DNA from: Colivivens sp963594655
GTDB lineage: Bacteria > Bacteroidota > Bacteroidia > Bacteroidales > Bacteroidaceae
NCBI GenBank assembly: GCA_963594655.1
Contig: CAVBFD010000006.1
Span: 10,127 to 74,126 of the forward strand
Direction of reading: 5' to 3'
DNA length: 64,000 bases
The position numbers were made by a program, and so were the translations under genes. Below are positions 51,124 to 60,125 of this stretch, piece by piece (within the stretch, counting starts at the first letter, position 1; the number at the start of each line of letters is the position of its first letter). The notes under the pieces are model-generated. The model worked only from the letters and a program-made list of their open reading frames with translations, was not told where the DNA came from and did no database searches.

Positions 51124-52899
51124 TCACAGATTGAATTTGATGATGTAAGGCATCGCCGCCTGGATGAGGTCGCGATCACCAAGCTCTTTCGCAGAGCGCA
51201 ACAGGCCGTAGAACTCGCCCAGACTGTTGCGCAACTCATAGTCCATCTGCTCCATGCCCAATATCCGTCCGACAAGACCATCCCAGAAGTCGGTCTTCAC
51301 CGGGTATTCCACTACCGAGCAGTCCTTCAACTTAGCCCGTTTCTTAGCCACGGTCACCGCGTCCTGTAGACCGCCCAACTGGTCCACCAGTCCCAACCGT
51401 CTTGCGTGGAGTCCTGTCCACACCCGTCCCTCTCCAATCACCTTGATGGAGTCCTGCGGCATGTCCCGTCCGTCGGCGCAACGCTTGGTGAAGAGTTCAT
51501 ATCCACGGTTGACATACCCTTGCAGGAGTCTTGACTCCCCTCCGTTCATCGGCCGGTAGATACTGCCGAAGTCGGAGTACTCGTTGGTCTTGACCGTGGA
51601 GAAATGTAACCCGAGCTTGTCCTCCAGCAGTTCCCCTGCATCGGGAATCATACCGAAGATGCCTATAGATCCTGTCAGTGTCGTCGGTTCAGCCACAATC
51701 CAGTCGGCGGCGCACGAGATGTAATAGCCGCCGCTCGCCGCGTAGCCGCCCATCGACACCACGATGGGTTTCCTCGCCTTTATGTTCATGACCTGATGCC
51801 ATATCTGCTCGGCGGCATAGGCACTCCCTCCGGGAGAGTTTACCCTCAATACCACAGCCTTCACGTTGTCGTCCTCAGCCAGTGACTTGAGGTCCTCCAC
51901 CACCTGACTGCCAATAATCTGTGGCTCTGAATAGAGTGACGACACCTCATCCTGTATGATGTTGCCGGTGGCGTAATAGACCGCTATCTGGTTGGGCTGG
52001 TCACTCGTGGCCGGTATGGCTGTGGTCAGCAGGTCGTACATGCCCACCTCGCAGTACTCGTCCTCCCCACACCCTATCATGCGTGATATGATGCCCGGCA
52101 TGTCGTCTATGTATGCCGTCCTGTCCACTATACGGTTCTTCTCGTAGTAGGCAGCGGACTTGAACATCAGTCCACCGTCCACCAGACCGTCCAAGCGGGA
52201 CTTCTTAATCTTGCGCGACTTACTTATGTCGGCAAGCATCTCGTCCCATATCTCACCTGTGAACACCGATGTCTGTTCCCTGTTGGCGACACTCATGCTG
52301 TCGATCATGTACGGTTCGACGGCCGACTTGTATGTGCCTACCTTGAACACCTGCATGTCCACGCCCACCTTCTTCAGCAGACTGGTGTAGTACATGGTGG
52401 TGCTGGACAAACCGCTCAGTTCAATCATGCCACTGGGGTTGACCACCAGCGAGTCAGCCACACTGCACACGTAGTAGGCTCCCTGCGTGTAGTTGTCCGC
52501 ATAGGCCACGATAAACTTACCGCTTTTCCTGAAGTCCTCAAGCTCGTCCCTCAGTTCCTGCAACATGGCAGGGGCGGCCCCCGTGAGCAGTCCACACCTT
52601 ATATATATGCCCTTCACGTTAGGGTTCATCCCCGCAAGGCGGATGGCACTGAACACATCGTCCAGTCCTGTGGTACTCAACGTGTTCCCCAACACGTCAC
52701 CAAGCGGGTCGGACGTACTCCTGTCCATAAGTGAACCGTCCAACTGTATAAGCACTACGGAGTTCTTCCCCACGTTCACAGTCCTTGAACTGGAGGGGAA
52801 GAGAAGCATACAGACGGCGGCCATCATGAAACAGAACAGCGTGCCTAAGGCGGCTATGCCACTGGTTGTAATCAGAACATATTTCCAAACCTTTTTCAT
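51124..52899 (-). CDS. sppA: Signal peptide peptidase SppA, 67-kDa type
   Basis: 591 aa with N-terminal membrane helix (about 7-34). Two tandem SppA/ClpP-like domains; the N-terminal one provides the general-base Lys (VGTYKSAVEPY, Lys191) and the C-terminal one the nucleophile (MGGYAASGGYYIS, Ser389). The RVNSPGGSAYAAEQIW segment forms the oxyanion region. Cleaves leftover signal peptides in the membrane. First gene of the sppA-lpxK-PNP-thiL run. Confidence 0.95.
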   Translation of the reverse strand: MKKVWKYVLITTSGIAALGTLFCFMMAAVCMLLFPSSSRTVNVGKNSVVLIQLDGSLMDRSTSDPLGDVLGNTLSTTGLDDVFSAIRLAGMNPNVKGIYIRCGLLTGAAPAMLQELRDELEDFRKSGKFIVAYADNYTQGAYYVCSVADSLVVNPSGMIELSGLSSTTMYYTSLLKKVGVDMQVFKVGTYKSAVEPYMIDSMSVANREQTSVFTGEIWDEMLADISKSRKIKKSRLDGLVDGGLMFKSAAYYEKNRIVDRTAYIDDMPGIISRMIGCGEDEYCEVGMYDLLTTAIPATSDQPNQIAVYYATGNIIQDEVSSLYSEPQIIGSQVVEDLKSLAEDDNVKAVVLRVNSPGGSAYAAEQIWHQVMNIKARKPIVVSMGGYAASGGYYISCAADWIVAEPTTLTGSIGIFGMIPDAGELLEDKLGLHFSTVKTNEYSDFGSIYRPMNGGESRLLQGYVNRGYELFTKRCADGRDMPQDSIKVIGEGRVWTGLHARRLGLVDQLGGLQDAVTVAKKRAKLKDCSVVEYPVKTDFWDGLVGRILGMEQMDYELRNSLGEFYGLLRSAKELGDRDLIQAAMPYIIKFNL

Positions 52900-52946
52900 C
52901 GGTCACAGAATTAAATCAAAGCGTTGACATGCAAGTGCGTCAACGT

Positions 52947-54059
52947 TCACTTCAACGACTTGTAATACTCACAGGCGGCAAGCAACCACGCGCCTGTGCC
53001 GAACGGATGCTGGGATGACGCGTCAGCCAGACGTGTCGGGTCGGGCTTCTCCCCTATCGGTTGCACGTAACCGATACCCCCGTCCGGTTGGAGGGCCACC
53101 TTAGTGAGATAAGTCCACGCCTTGTCTATCACCGGCTTATATTCCTTGGCGTTCAACAGTCCGTTGTTCACGCCCCAAAGCAGTCCGTAGGTAAAGAAAG
53201 CAGTGCCGCTCGTCTCGTATCCCGGCGCGTCGTCCTCACAAAGCATCGACCGTGTCCAGTAGCCTTCCTCCCGCTGGCATCCAGCCACCGCCTTTGCCAG
53301 CTGCCGGAACCGCTGCACGTAGAAGGGTCTGTACTTGCTGTCCTTGGGCAAATCCTGCAACACCTTGGCAAGACCGGCAAGCACCCAACCGTCACCGCGC
53401 GCCCAGAAACTCTTGCCCTCGCCACAAGCCGTCTTCACCTTAGGGTAGACATACTTGCCGTCACGGTAGTAGAGACGCGCCTCCTTGTCGAACAACAGGT
53501 CGTCGGTCCACTTGAAACACTCGTACTGCTTGTCGAGCAACTGCTGGTTGTGGGTCACCGTATACAGTTTCGTGAATATCGGGAAACCCATGTAAAGCGC
53601 GTCAGACCACCACCAGTAGTCCGCCTTGTCGGACTTTGCCTGATACATCATCACTTCCAACGCGCGCTGTATGCGCTCCGCGCGGCGCTCCTGCTTGTAG
53701 AGGTCGATGTACACCTGGAAGCATATCTGCCAGTCGGCGAACAGCACATAGTCCATGCCCTCACCGTAAGTGGCGTACTTCCACTTACTCTTGTCCGTCT
53801 GTGTCGCTCCCTTCCAGTGGTTGTACTCAGCCCACTCCAGGGCATAGTCGAGATACTCCTGTCTGCCAGTCAGATCGTACACCGCCTGGTTGGCCGTGAA
53901 GTAAGCCGCATTGTCCCAGAAGGCACGGCAACGGGCCGTCCTCGTAGCCTGCCAATGGTCATTCACCTTCTCAATTAGTCGCAGAGTCTCCTCCTTTGTC
54001 TGTCCGTACGACGCCAGCGCGAATGCGCATGCCACCGCCAAGAGTACCGTTTTCTTCAT
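52947..54059 (-). CDS. GH105 unsaturated rhamnogalacturonyl hydrolase-like enzyme, secreted
   Basis: 370 aa from the ATG at 54059, chosen because it begins a signal peptide (MKKTVLLAVACAFALASYGQ); 18 upstream codons run into the promoter. (alpha/alpha)6-barrel motifs: DWQICFQVYIDLY, YWWWSDALYMGFPIFTKL, KSFWARGDGWVLAGLAKVL and ETSGTAFFTYGLLWGVNNGLL. GH105/GH88 enzymes hydrate the unsaturated uronic acid left by polysaccharide lyases; an Asp in the WSDALYM segment is the usual catalytic residue. It is alone on its transcript. Confidence 0.9.
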   Translation of the reverse strand: MKKTVLLAVACAFALASYGQTKEETLRLIEKVNDHWQATRTARCRAFWDNAAYFTANQAVYDLTGRQEYLDYALEWAEYNHWKGATQTDKSKWKYATYGEGMDYVLFADWQICFQVYIDLYKQERRAERIQRALEVMMYQAKSDKADYWWWSDALYMGFPIFTKLYTVTHNQQLLDKQYECFKWTDDLLFDKEARLYYRDGKYVYPKVKTACGEGKSFWARGDGWVLAGLAKVLQDLPKDSKYRPFYVQRFRQLAKAVAGCQREEGYWTRSMLCEDDAPGYETSGTAFFTYGLLWGVNNGLLNAKEYKPVIDKAWTYLTKVALQPDGGIGYVQPIGEKPDPTRLADASSQHPFGTGAWLLAACEYYKSLK

Positions 54060-54080
54060 GTTGTCATAGTTTTTGTCCTC

Positions 54081-54089
54081 GCAAAGATA
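54081..54089 (-). promoter_or_regulatory. -7 box for the GH105 gene
   Basis: Minus-strand TATCTTTGC, 22 bp upstream of the chosen start. It rules out the longer open frame beginning at 54113. Confidence 0.62.
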
Positions 54090-54160
54090 CAAATAAATAG
54101 GACAACGGAACACGACAACACCTATTTATTTCGCATTTCACGTGAATATACCGCTATTGG

Positions 54161-54192
54161 TTTGCCTATCTCAAATAATCAGTGTAACTTTG
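54161..54192 (+). promoter_or_regulatory. Promoter of hpt
   Basis: Perfect TTTG (54161-54164) and TAACTTTG (54185-54192), spacer 20 bp. Confidence 0.75.
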
Positions 54193-54263
54193 TGCTGTGA
54201 TTCATATTTCAACGGAAAACCATGTTACTTACAACAAGCCCTACCGCCGAAGGCAGTCCGGAC

Positions 54264-54806
54264 ATGAAGAAAATACACATACTGGACAAGGACTTCAGCA
54301 TATCCATCACCGAGGAAACGATACAGACCTCCGTAAGGCGGGTGGCGGACAGGATCAACAGGGACTACAAGGGCAAGTCGCCTGTGTTTGTGTGCATCCT
54401 CAACGGATCGTTCATGTTTGCCGCCGACCTCGTGCGCTACCTCGACATCCAGCCGGCTGTCACCTTCGCGCGCTTCTCCTCCTATCAGGGAACGGAAACC
54501 ACAGGGGTGGTGAGGGAACTGCTTGGAGTGACTGAAGACCTGAAGGGTAAGGACGTGGTTATCGTGGAGGACATCGTGGACACAGGCATCACCATGAAGG
54601 CACTGCTGCCGATCATCAAGGAGAAGGGCGCGGAGACAGTGGAGATAGCCTGTTTCCTGAGGAAACCCGGGAAACTGAAGGTGGACCTCGACATCAAATA
54701 CTGCGCCATGGACATCCCGGACGACTTCATAGTGGGCTACGGACTCGACTATGACGGCTACGGAAGGAACTACAGGGACATATATACAGTGATTGACAAT
54801 AAATAA
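54264..54806 (+). CDS. hpt: Hypoxanthine phosphoribosyltransferase
   Basis: 180 aa from the ATG at 54264 (MKKIHILDKDFSISI), which fits family length; an in-frame ATG at 54222 would add 14 residues of no recognised role. PRPP loop VVIVEDIVDTGITMKALLP, VCILNGSFMFAADLVR, and DDFIVGYGLDYDGYGRNY are present. Purine salvage. Followed by adk after 24 bp. Confidence 0.94.
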   Translation: MKKIHILDKDFSISITEETIQTSVRRVADRINRDYKGKSPVFVCILNGSFMFAADLVRYLDIQPAVTFARFSSYQGTETTGVVRELLGVTEDLKGKDVVIVEDIVDTGITMKALLPIIKEKGAETVEIACFLRKPGKLKVDLDIKYCAMDIPDDFIVGYGLDYDGYGRNYRDIYTVIDNK

Positions 54807-54830
54807 ACAACCAATAAAACGGAAAGAACA

Positions 54831-55403
54831 ATGAAGAACATAATCATCTTCGGTGCCCCCGGTTCGGGCAAAGGCACTTACAGCGACGAGATTGTAAAGC
54901 GTTACGGAATGGGACACATCTCCACAGGAGACGTGCTGCGCGGTGAGATCAAGCAGGGTTCCGAACTGGGCAAGGTGGCCAAGGGATACATCGACAACGG
55001 ACAACTCATCCCAGACGACCTGATGATCGACATCCTCGCCAAGACCTACGACGAGCAACCGGAAGGCAAGGGAGTCATCTTCGACGGATTCCCGCGCACC
55101 ATCGCACAGGCAGAGGCCCTGAAGAAGATGCTGGCTGAAAGGAAGCACGACATGGGTGTCATGATCGAACTGATAGTGGACGAGGAGACTCTCCTCGCGC
55201 GTCTTCTCAACCGTGCCAAGGAGCAGGGCCGCGCGGACGACAACGAGGAGACCATCAAGAAACGCTTCGAGGTGTACCACAACCAGACAGCCCCACTCGC
55301 TGAGTGGTTCGAGGGGGAAGGTATCCGCCACTCATTCACATGGAACGGAAGCAAGGAGGAGATGCTGGACAGTATATTCGGACTCCTCGACACACTGAAA
55401 TAA
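54831..55403 (+). CDS. adk: Adenylate kinase, short form
   Basis: 190 aa. P-loop IIFGAPGSGKGTYSDEIV, STGDVLRGEI, FDGFPRTIAQAEAL. LID region is short and lacks the zinc-finger-like insertion of long-form kinases, as in other Bacteroidetes. It precedes obgE by 5 bp. Confidence 0.97.
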   Translation: MKNIIIFGAPGSGKGTYSDEIVKRYGMGHISTGDVLRGEIKQGSELGKVAKGYIDNGQLIPDDLMIDILAKTYDEQPEGKGVIFDGFPRTIAQAEALKKMLAERKHDMGVMIELIVDEETLLARLLNRAKEQGRADDNEETIKKRFEVYHNQTAPLAEWFEGEGIRHSFTWNGSKEEMLDSIFGLLDTLK

Positions 55404-55408
55404 GGGTG

Positions 55409-56560
55409 ATGGAAACCAATTTCATTGACTACGTAAAGATCTACTGCCGTTCGGGCAAGGGAGGACGCGGGTCGGCGCACCTGCACCGTGCCAAGTACAT
55501 GCCCAAGGGCGGTCCCGACGGAGGTAACGGAGGCAACGGAGGAAGTGTGGTGCTGCGGGGAAACCGCAACTACTGGACTCTGCTCCACCTGCGCTACGAC
55601 CGTCACGCGTACGCCGAACACGGCGGCAACGGATCGAAGGACAAGAGTACAGGACGTAAGGGGGCAGACAAGATACTGGAAGTTCCCTGCGGCACTGTGG
55701 CGTACAATGCGGAGACAGGCGAGTACCTTTGCGACGTGACCGAACACGGACAGGAGGTGGTGCTGTTGAAAGGCGGACGGGGAGGACTCGGCAACATCAA
55801 CTTCGCCACCCCCACAAACCAGGCTCCACGCTACGCGCAACCGGGCGAACCGATGCAGGAGATGGAGGTGATTCTCGAACTGAAGCTGCTTGCCGACGTG
55901 GGACTGGTGGGCTTCCCCAACGCAGGGAAGTCAACCCTCGTGTCCGCCCTGTCGTCAGCGAAGCCTAAGATAGCCAACTATCCGTTCACCACCCTGGAGC
56001 CGTCACTGGGAATAGTGTCGTACCGTGACAACAAGTCGTTCGTCATGGCCGACATCCCAGGCATCATCGAAGGGGCAAGTCAGGGCAAGGGACTGGGACT
56101 GCGTTTCCTCAGACATATAGAGCGCAACTCACTCCTGCTGTTCATGGTACCGGGTGACACCGACGACATCCGTCATGAGTACGAGGTACTGCTGAACGAA
56201 CTGACCACGTTCAACCCGGAGCTGTTGGACAAGGGACGTGTGCTGGCCATCACCAAGTGTGACCTGCTCGACGACGAGCTGATGGACATGCTGAAGGAAA
56301 CCCTGCCCGAGGACGTGCCTGTGGTGTTCATCTCGGCGGTCACCGGTTACGGACTCAATGAACTCAAGGACCTGCTGTGGCAGGAGATGAACAGTGAGAG
56401 CAACAAGATAGCCGCCATCACCACACAGGAGACGATTGTACACCACGCCAAGGACTATCTCAGACTGAAGGAGGACTTTGCGGACGAAGATCCTGAGACT
56501 GACGGCGAGGACATTGACGACATCGACGATCTGGAGGATTTCGAGTACGAGGACGAATGA
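55409..56560 (+). CDS. obgE: Obg-family GTPase
   Basis: 383 aa from the ATG at 55409; the open frame starts earlier but overlaps adk. Obg fold (1-158) with glycine-rich loops, G domain with GFPNAGKSTLVSALSSAKPKIANYPFTTLEPSLG, DIPGIIEGASQGKGLG and ITKCDLL; the tail is strongly acidic (DGEDIDDIDDLEDFEYEDE). Functions in ribosome assembly. The stop is 14 bp from the convergent M61 stop. Confidence 0.97.
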   Translation: METNFIDYVKIYCRSGKGGRGSAHLHRAKYMPKGGPDGGNGGNGGSVVLRGNRNYWTLLHLRYDRHAYAEHGGNGSKDKSTGRKGADKILEVPCGTVAYNAETGEYLCDVTEHGQEVVLLKGGRGGLGNINFATPTNQAPRYAQPGEPMQEMEVILELKLLADVGLVGFPNAGKSTLVSALSSAKPKIANYPFTTLEPSLGIVSYRDNKSFVMADIPGIIEGASQGKGLGLRFLRHIERNSLLLFMVPGDTDDIRHEYEVLLNELTTFNPELLDKGRVLAITKCDLLDDELMDMLKETLPEDVPVVFISAVTGYGLNELKDLLWQEMNSESNKIAAITTQETIVHHAKDYLRLKEDFADEDPETDGEDIDDIDDLEDFEYEDE

Positions 56561-56574
56561 CCGTCCCGCCGGAA

Positions 56575-58095
56575 TCACTCCAGGATAATCGCCTTGCGTA
56601 TCTTCGCCTGTCGCTTGTCTGTCTTGTCGAGCTTATACAACTGCCATGTGCTGCGGTTGATGCCCAGTCCCGCCGGTTTCAACAGTGACTCGTAGTCGAT
56701 GGCGTCCGTAGTGTCCACATACCTGCGCAACTGTGTGAGCTGTTGTCCAGCCACCTCTGCCGCTGTCTGCCAGAACTCCTCCTCGGTAAACCCGCGCCTG
56801 AGTTCCTTATAATAACGGTTGTACAACAGGCGCATCAGGTCGTCCAGTCCTTTCTTGCAGTCGGTAAGCCTACGGATCTCGATGTCGAAGAACAGTCCGA
56901 AATACGGGCCTTTGTCATAATAGGAGATGACATTCTCCGAGTGATTGAAGAAATTGAGCCAGATGTCGTAGCTGCTCTGGCGCAGACTCATGTGCTTCTG
57001 ACCCTCGGACTCCTCTATGGTACGGATGGAACTGGAGAAGTCATTGAGGAAATAATCCGCGTCGATAAGTCCGCAGTTCAACAGTATCCTGTTCTCGTAA
57101 TAGCAGGTGAAACCCTCGCTCACCCACAGCAGGGGCGTGTAGCACTCACGGCTGTAGTCGAACGGGCCCAACTCATAAGGACGTATGCTCTTCACGTTAT
57201 AGAGGTGGAAGTACTCGTGCGCCACGAACGAGAGGTGACGCAGGTAGTCCTTCCTGTTGTCGAACTTATACGACCCGGAAGTGTAACAAGCCTGTGAGTT
57301 GAGATGCTCCAGTCCGCCTCCGCCACTGCCGAGATGGATGAGGCAATAGTTGTCGTACGGCACGTCACCTATGATACGTGTGGTCTCGCTCACCACTTTC
57401 TTGAAGTCTTCCTTGAAGGATGTGTCGCTGTAGCCCTCCGGTGTCAGGAGAGCGAACTCATAGTCATGTCCCTCATGGTTGAAACGCTCCACATACTGGT
57501 TGCCCAGCAGTACCGGTGAGTCGAACAGCACGTCGAAGTCGGGCGCGTGGAACGTGCGCCTCTCCCCTTCGTTCTTCCCCACAGGTTTCAGTCCGGTACT
57601 GGCGTACTTGAAACCCTCGGGCATGACATAAGTCACGTCCACATCATGTCCCTTGTCGTCCTTGAAATACATGAACACGCCGTTGGGGGCGATGAAGACC
57701 GACCCGTCCTCCACATAACTGTCAGCCACCGAATGTTCGGTAGCCTTCACCCGGTAGGTTACGCGCAGGGTCTTGTCCGTCACGTTCACAGCCCACTGGT
57801 TCTTGGATGTCTTGGTCCAACTGAACGGCTTCCCGGCGGCGTCCTCCGCCCCAAAGTCCGACAGGTTCTTCGGGTAGTCCATTATCATGTAATAGCCCGG
57901 TGCCCACACAGGCATCTCCAGGGTCACCGTGTCGTTGACGGCATGGTCAAACGCCACGTCAAGAGTCACGTACAAGTACTGCTTCTGTTGGTCAACCCTG
58001 ACCAGATAGTCCATCCTGTACCCACCGGCAGCCTCCATGCCGATTGCCATCATGACAGCCAGAGCCGTAAGGCTCACCCTTCTCAATAGATTCAT
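56575..58095 (-). CDS. M61-family peptidase without PDZ domain
   Basis: 506 aa with signal peptide. N-terminal beta domain (YRMDYLVRVDQQKQYLYVTLDVAF; VWAPGYYMIMDYPKNLSDF), then a thermolysin-like catalytic domain with HEYFH (His293, Glu294, His297) and the third ligand in LLWVSEGFTCYYE (Glu327). GGGLEHLNS is the family glycine-rich segment. M61 glycyl aminopeptidases often continue into a C-terminal PDZ domain; this protein stops before one could form. Secreted to the periplasm. Confidence 0.9.
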   Translation of the reverse strand: MNLLRRVSLTALAVMMAIGMEAAGGYRMDYLVRVDQQKQYLYVTLDVAFDHAVNDTVTLEMPVWAPGYYMIMDYPKNLSDFGAEDAAGKPFSWTKTSKNQWAVNVTDKTLRVTYRVKATEHSVADSYVEDGSVFIAPNGVFMYFKDDKGHDVDVTYVMPEGFKYASTGLKPVGKNEGERRTFHAPDFDVLFDSPVLLGNQYVERFNHEGHDYEFALLTPEGYSDTSFKEDFKKVVSETTRIIGDVPYDNYCLIHLGSGGGGLEHLNSQACYTSGSYKFDNRKDYLRHLSFVAHEYFHLYNVKSIRPYELGPFDYSRECYTPLLWVSEGFTCYYENRILLNCGLIDADYFLNDFSSSIRTIEESEGQKHMSLRQSSYDIWLNFFNHSENVISYYDKGPYFGLFFDIEIRRLTDCKKGLDDLMRLLYNRYYKELRRGFTEEEFWQTAAEVAGQQLTQLRRYVDTTDAIDYESLLKPAGLGINRSTWQLYKLDKTDKRQAKIRKAIILE

Positions 58096-58127
58096 AAGCG
58101 TATAATTAGTAGTTTATAATCGGATTG

Positions 58128-59240
58128 TCAATCCTCCTCGTCGTCATCCTCGTCATCGGGAATAGCCTCAAGGTCTTCTATCTGTGGATTCTCCTCGTCC
58201 AATGCCATATCATCATCGTCCATGTCCTCGTTCATGCTGTCATTGTCATCCACATCCAAGTCTTCGTCATCGTCGTCATCCTCCTCTCCGTCTTCGTCCT
58301 CGGCCTCACCGTCCTTGAACTTGCCGCCCGCCACTGGAGACGACATGGAGAAATGTTCCTTCTCGACCTTTGGTTTCTCCTTCAGGAATATAGCCTCTAT
58401 CCATGTGCCTCTGGCGATTTCCAACGCCTCGTAACCGTCCGACTTTCTCCGCTCGATGATACCTCCCTCGCGGTGCATTATAGATTCCGGCAGGGTACTG
58501 CTGTCAACATAGAAGGCGCTCTCTATTATATCCTGAATAGGCAGTGGAAGTCCCTTCCATCCTGTACCGAGGTTGTTCTTCAGCAGTTCCAGCACTTCAG
58601 CCGGCGAGAGATGCCATATATTCTCCATGGTGAGGTCGGTCACCTTCTTTATCTGGTGCTTGCGTATGGCGATGCCGTGATCGGTGTCCTTGTCGTTATC
58701 GGGATAGGCGAATATCTTGAAGTTCGCCTCCTCAAGTGAGGCAACCGCCTTGTTGTCGGTCATGTCGATGAACTCCACGTCGTATACGGGACGTATGATG
58801 TTCATGTACTTCACCCTTCTTTCCGTCCAGTGTTCCGTACGCTTGCCCTCAAGCAGCATGTGGTAGATCTCGTCCACATCAGTGTCCCACACGTTTCCCT
58901 TGGTGAGCTTGGATATGGCTGCCTTGTCATCGGCTATGACATGTGGCACCGCCCCGTCATCATGCGCGTTCCTGGACCTTCCGCCTCTGGAGGAACCGGT
59001 TGACGGTTTCTTCTCGATGGGCAGCGCTGTCTTTTTCCGCACCTCCCGATCTTCGTCATCCTCTTCGTCATCCGCCATGGCATAGATGGCATCGTATTTG
59101 GCGAAGGGGGAAACGGAATCGGCTGTATCCACCGGCACTTCTTCCGCCAACACCCTCTTCTTCCGCTTCACTGGCTCTGCCGCCACCTCACTGTTATTTG
59201 TCACTGACTCTGATTGCGTTTTATTCTTCTTAGCAGTCAT
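58128..59240 (-). CDS. Unrecognised protein with basic N-terminus and very acidic tail
   Basis: 370 aa. Residues 1-110 are low complexity with a basic patch (VKRKKRVL) and a second Arg/Ser patch (SSRGGRSRN). A predicted folded core (about 112-300) runs VWDTDVDEIYHMLLEGKRTEHWTERRVKYMNIIRPVYDVEFIDMTDN through ATTENIWHLSPAEVLELLKNNLGTGW-like helices. The last 65 residues are almost all Asp/Glu. No signal peptide or membrane helix, so probably cytoplasmic. Charge distribution resembles nucleic-acid- or protein-chaperone-type factors but no family is recognised. It has its own promoter. Confidence 0.82.
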   Translation of the reverse strand: MTAKKNKTQSESVTNNSEVAAEPVKRKKRVLAEEVPVDTADSVSPFAKYDAIYAMADDEEDDEDREVRKKTALPIEKKPSTGSSRGGRSRNAHDDGAVPHVIADDKAAISKLTKGNVWDTDVDEIYHMLLEGKRTEHWTERRVKYMNIIRPVYDVEFIDMTDNKAVASLEEANFKIFAYPDNDKDTDHGIAIRKHQIKKVTDLTMENIWHLSPAEVLELLKNNLGTGWKGLPLPIQDIIESAFYVDSSTLPESIMHREGGIIERRKSDGYEALEIARGTWIEAIFLKEKPKVEKEHFSMSSPVAGGKFKDGEAEDEDGEEDDDDDEDLDVDDNDSMNEDMDDDDMALDEENPQIEDLEAIPDDEDDDEED

Positions 59241-59272
59241 ATTCTCAATTGTTTGTCTGAACTAAATTGGGT

Positions 59273-59304
59273 GCAAAATTACGATATAATTTTCAATGCG
59301 CAAT
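59273..59304 (-). promoter_or_regulatory. Promoter of the acidic-tailed protein gene
   Basis: Minus-strand TAATTTTGC (59273-59281) and ATTG (59301-59304), spacer 19 bp; start codon about 33 bp downstream. It also lies just behind the mazG stop. Confidence 0.65.
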
Positions 59305-59326
59305 ATTTTTGCCCCGACTTTATCAA

Positions 59327-60115
59327 TTAATGGTTTTCCTTTTCCTTCGCCTCGTTCCAGAGCGCGTCCATCTCCTCAAGGGTCAGGTCTTTTATCTCTC
59401 GTCCCTGTGCCTTTGCCGCCAACTCCACATAGGTGAAACGGCGGATGAACTTGGCGTTGGTGTGTTCGAGGGCGGTGTCGGGATTGATGTGGTACAGGCG
59501 GGCGGCGTTAATCATACTGAACATGATGTCGCCGAACTCGCGTGTAGCCTTGTCCCTGTCCATGTTCGCCACCTCCGCCTCGAACTCCCCAATCTCTTCC
59601 TTCACCTTCGACCACACCTCTTCCCTCTCGTGCCAGTCGAAGCCCACGTTGCTCGCCTTCTCCTGGATACGGTCGGCCTTGATGACTGAGGGCAGTGACA
59701 CCGGCACCCCACTGAGTACGGTCTTGTTTCCGTCCTTCTCCTTCGTCTTGAGTTGTTCCCAGTTCTGCAACACCTGTTCCGCCCCGTCCACCATTGTCTC
59801 TCCATAGACATGAGGATGGCGGTATATCAACTTGTCGCAGAGCTTGTTGCAGACATCCGCTATGTCGAACGTCCCTTTCTCGCTGCCTATCTTGGCGTAG
59901 AACACCACATGGAGGAGGACATCGCCCAGTTCCTTGCAGATGTTCCGGTCGTCTTCCTTCAGAAGCGCGTCGGCAAGTTCATACACCTCCTCTATCGAGT
60001 TGGGACGCAGCGACTGGTAGGTCTGTTTCCTGTCCCACGGACATTTCTCGCGCAACGTGTCCATCACGTCGAGCAGACGGCTGAAAGCCTGTAGTTTTTC
60101 TTCTTTAGTATGCAT
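59327..60115 (-). CDS. mazG: Nucleoside triphosphate pyrophosphohydrolase MazG
   Basis: 262 aa with two MazG domains: CPWDRKQTYQSLRPNSIEEVYELADAL...EELGD-type ICKELGDVLLHVVFYAKIG, and a second EEIGEFEAEV...EFGDIMFSMINAARLY. Removes non-canonical or excess NTPs. Ten bp behind rsmE; last gene of the map-tsaD-cinA-rsmE-mazG run. Confidence 0.95.
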   Translation of the reverse strand: MHTKEEKLQAFSRLLDVMDTLREKCPWDRKQTYQSLRPNSIEEVYELADALLKEDDRNICKELGDVLLHVVFYAKIGSEKGTFDIADVCNKLCDKLIYRHPHVYGETMVDGAEQVLQNWEQLKTKEKDGNKTVLSGVPVSLPSVIKADRIQEKASNVGFDWHEREEVWSKVKEEIGEFEAEVANMDRDKATREFGDIMFSMINAARLYHINPDTALEHTNAKFIRRFTYVELAAKAQGREIKDLTLEEMDALWNEAKEKENH

Positions 60116-60125
60116 TCCTTTTTGT

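Noticed and set aside
53061..53978. 305-codon + strand frame opposite the GH105 gene
   Set aside because: Antisense shadow; GH105 motifs are clear on the minus strand.
54060..54113. Longer N-terminus for the GH105 protein
   Set aside because: The extra 18 codons include the -7 box and would bury the signal peptide.
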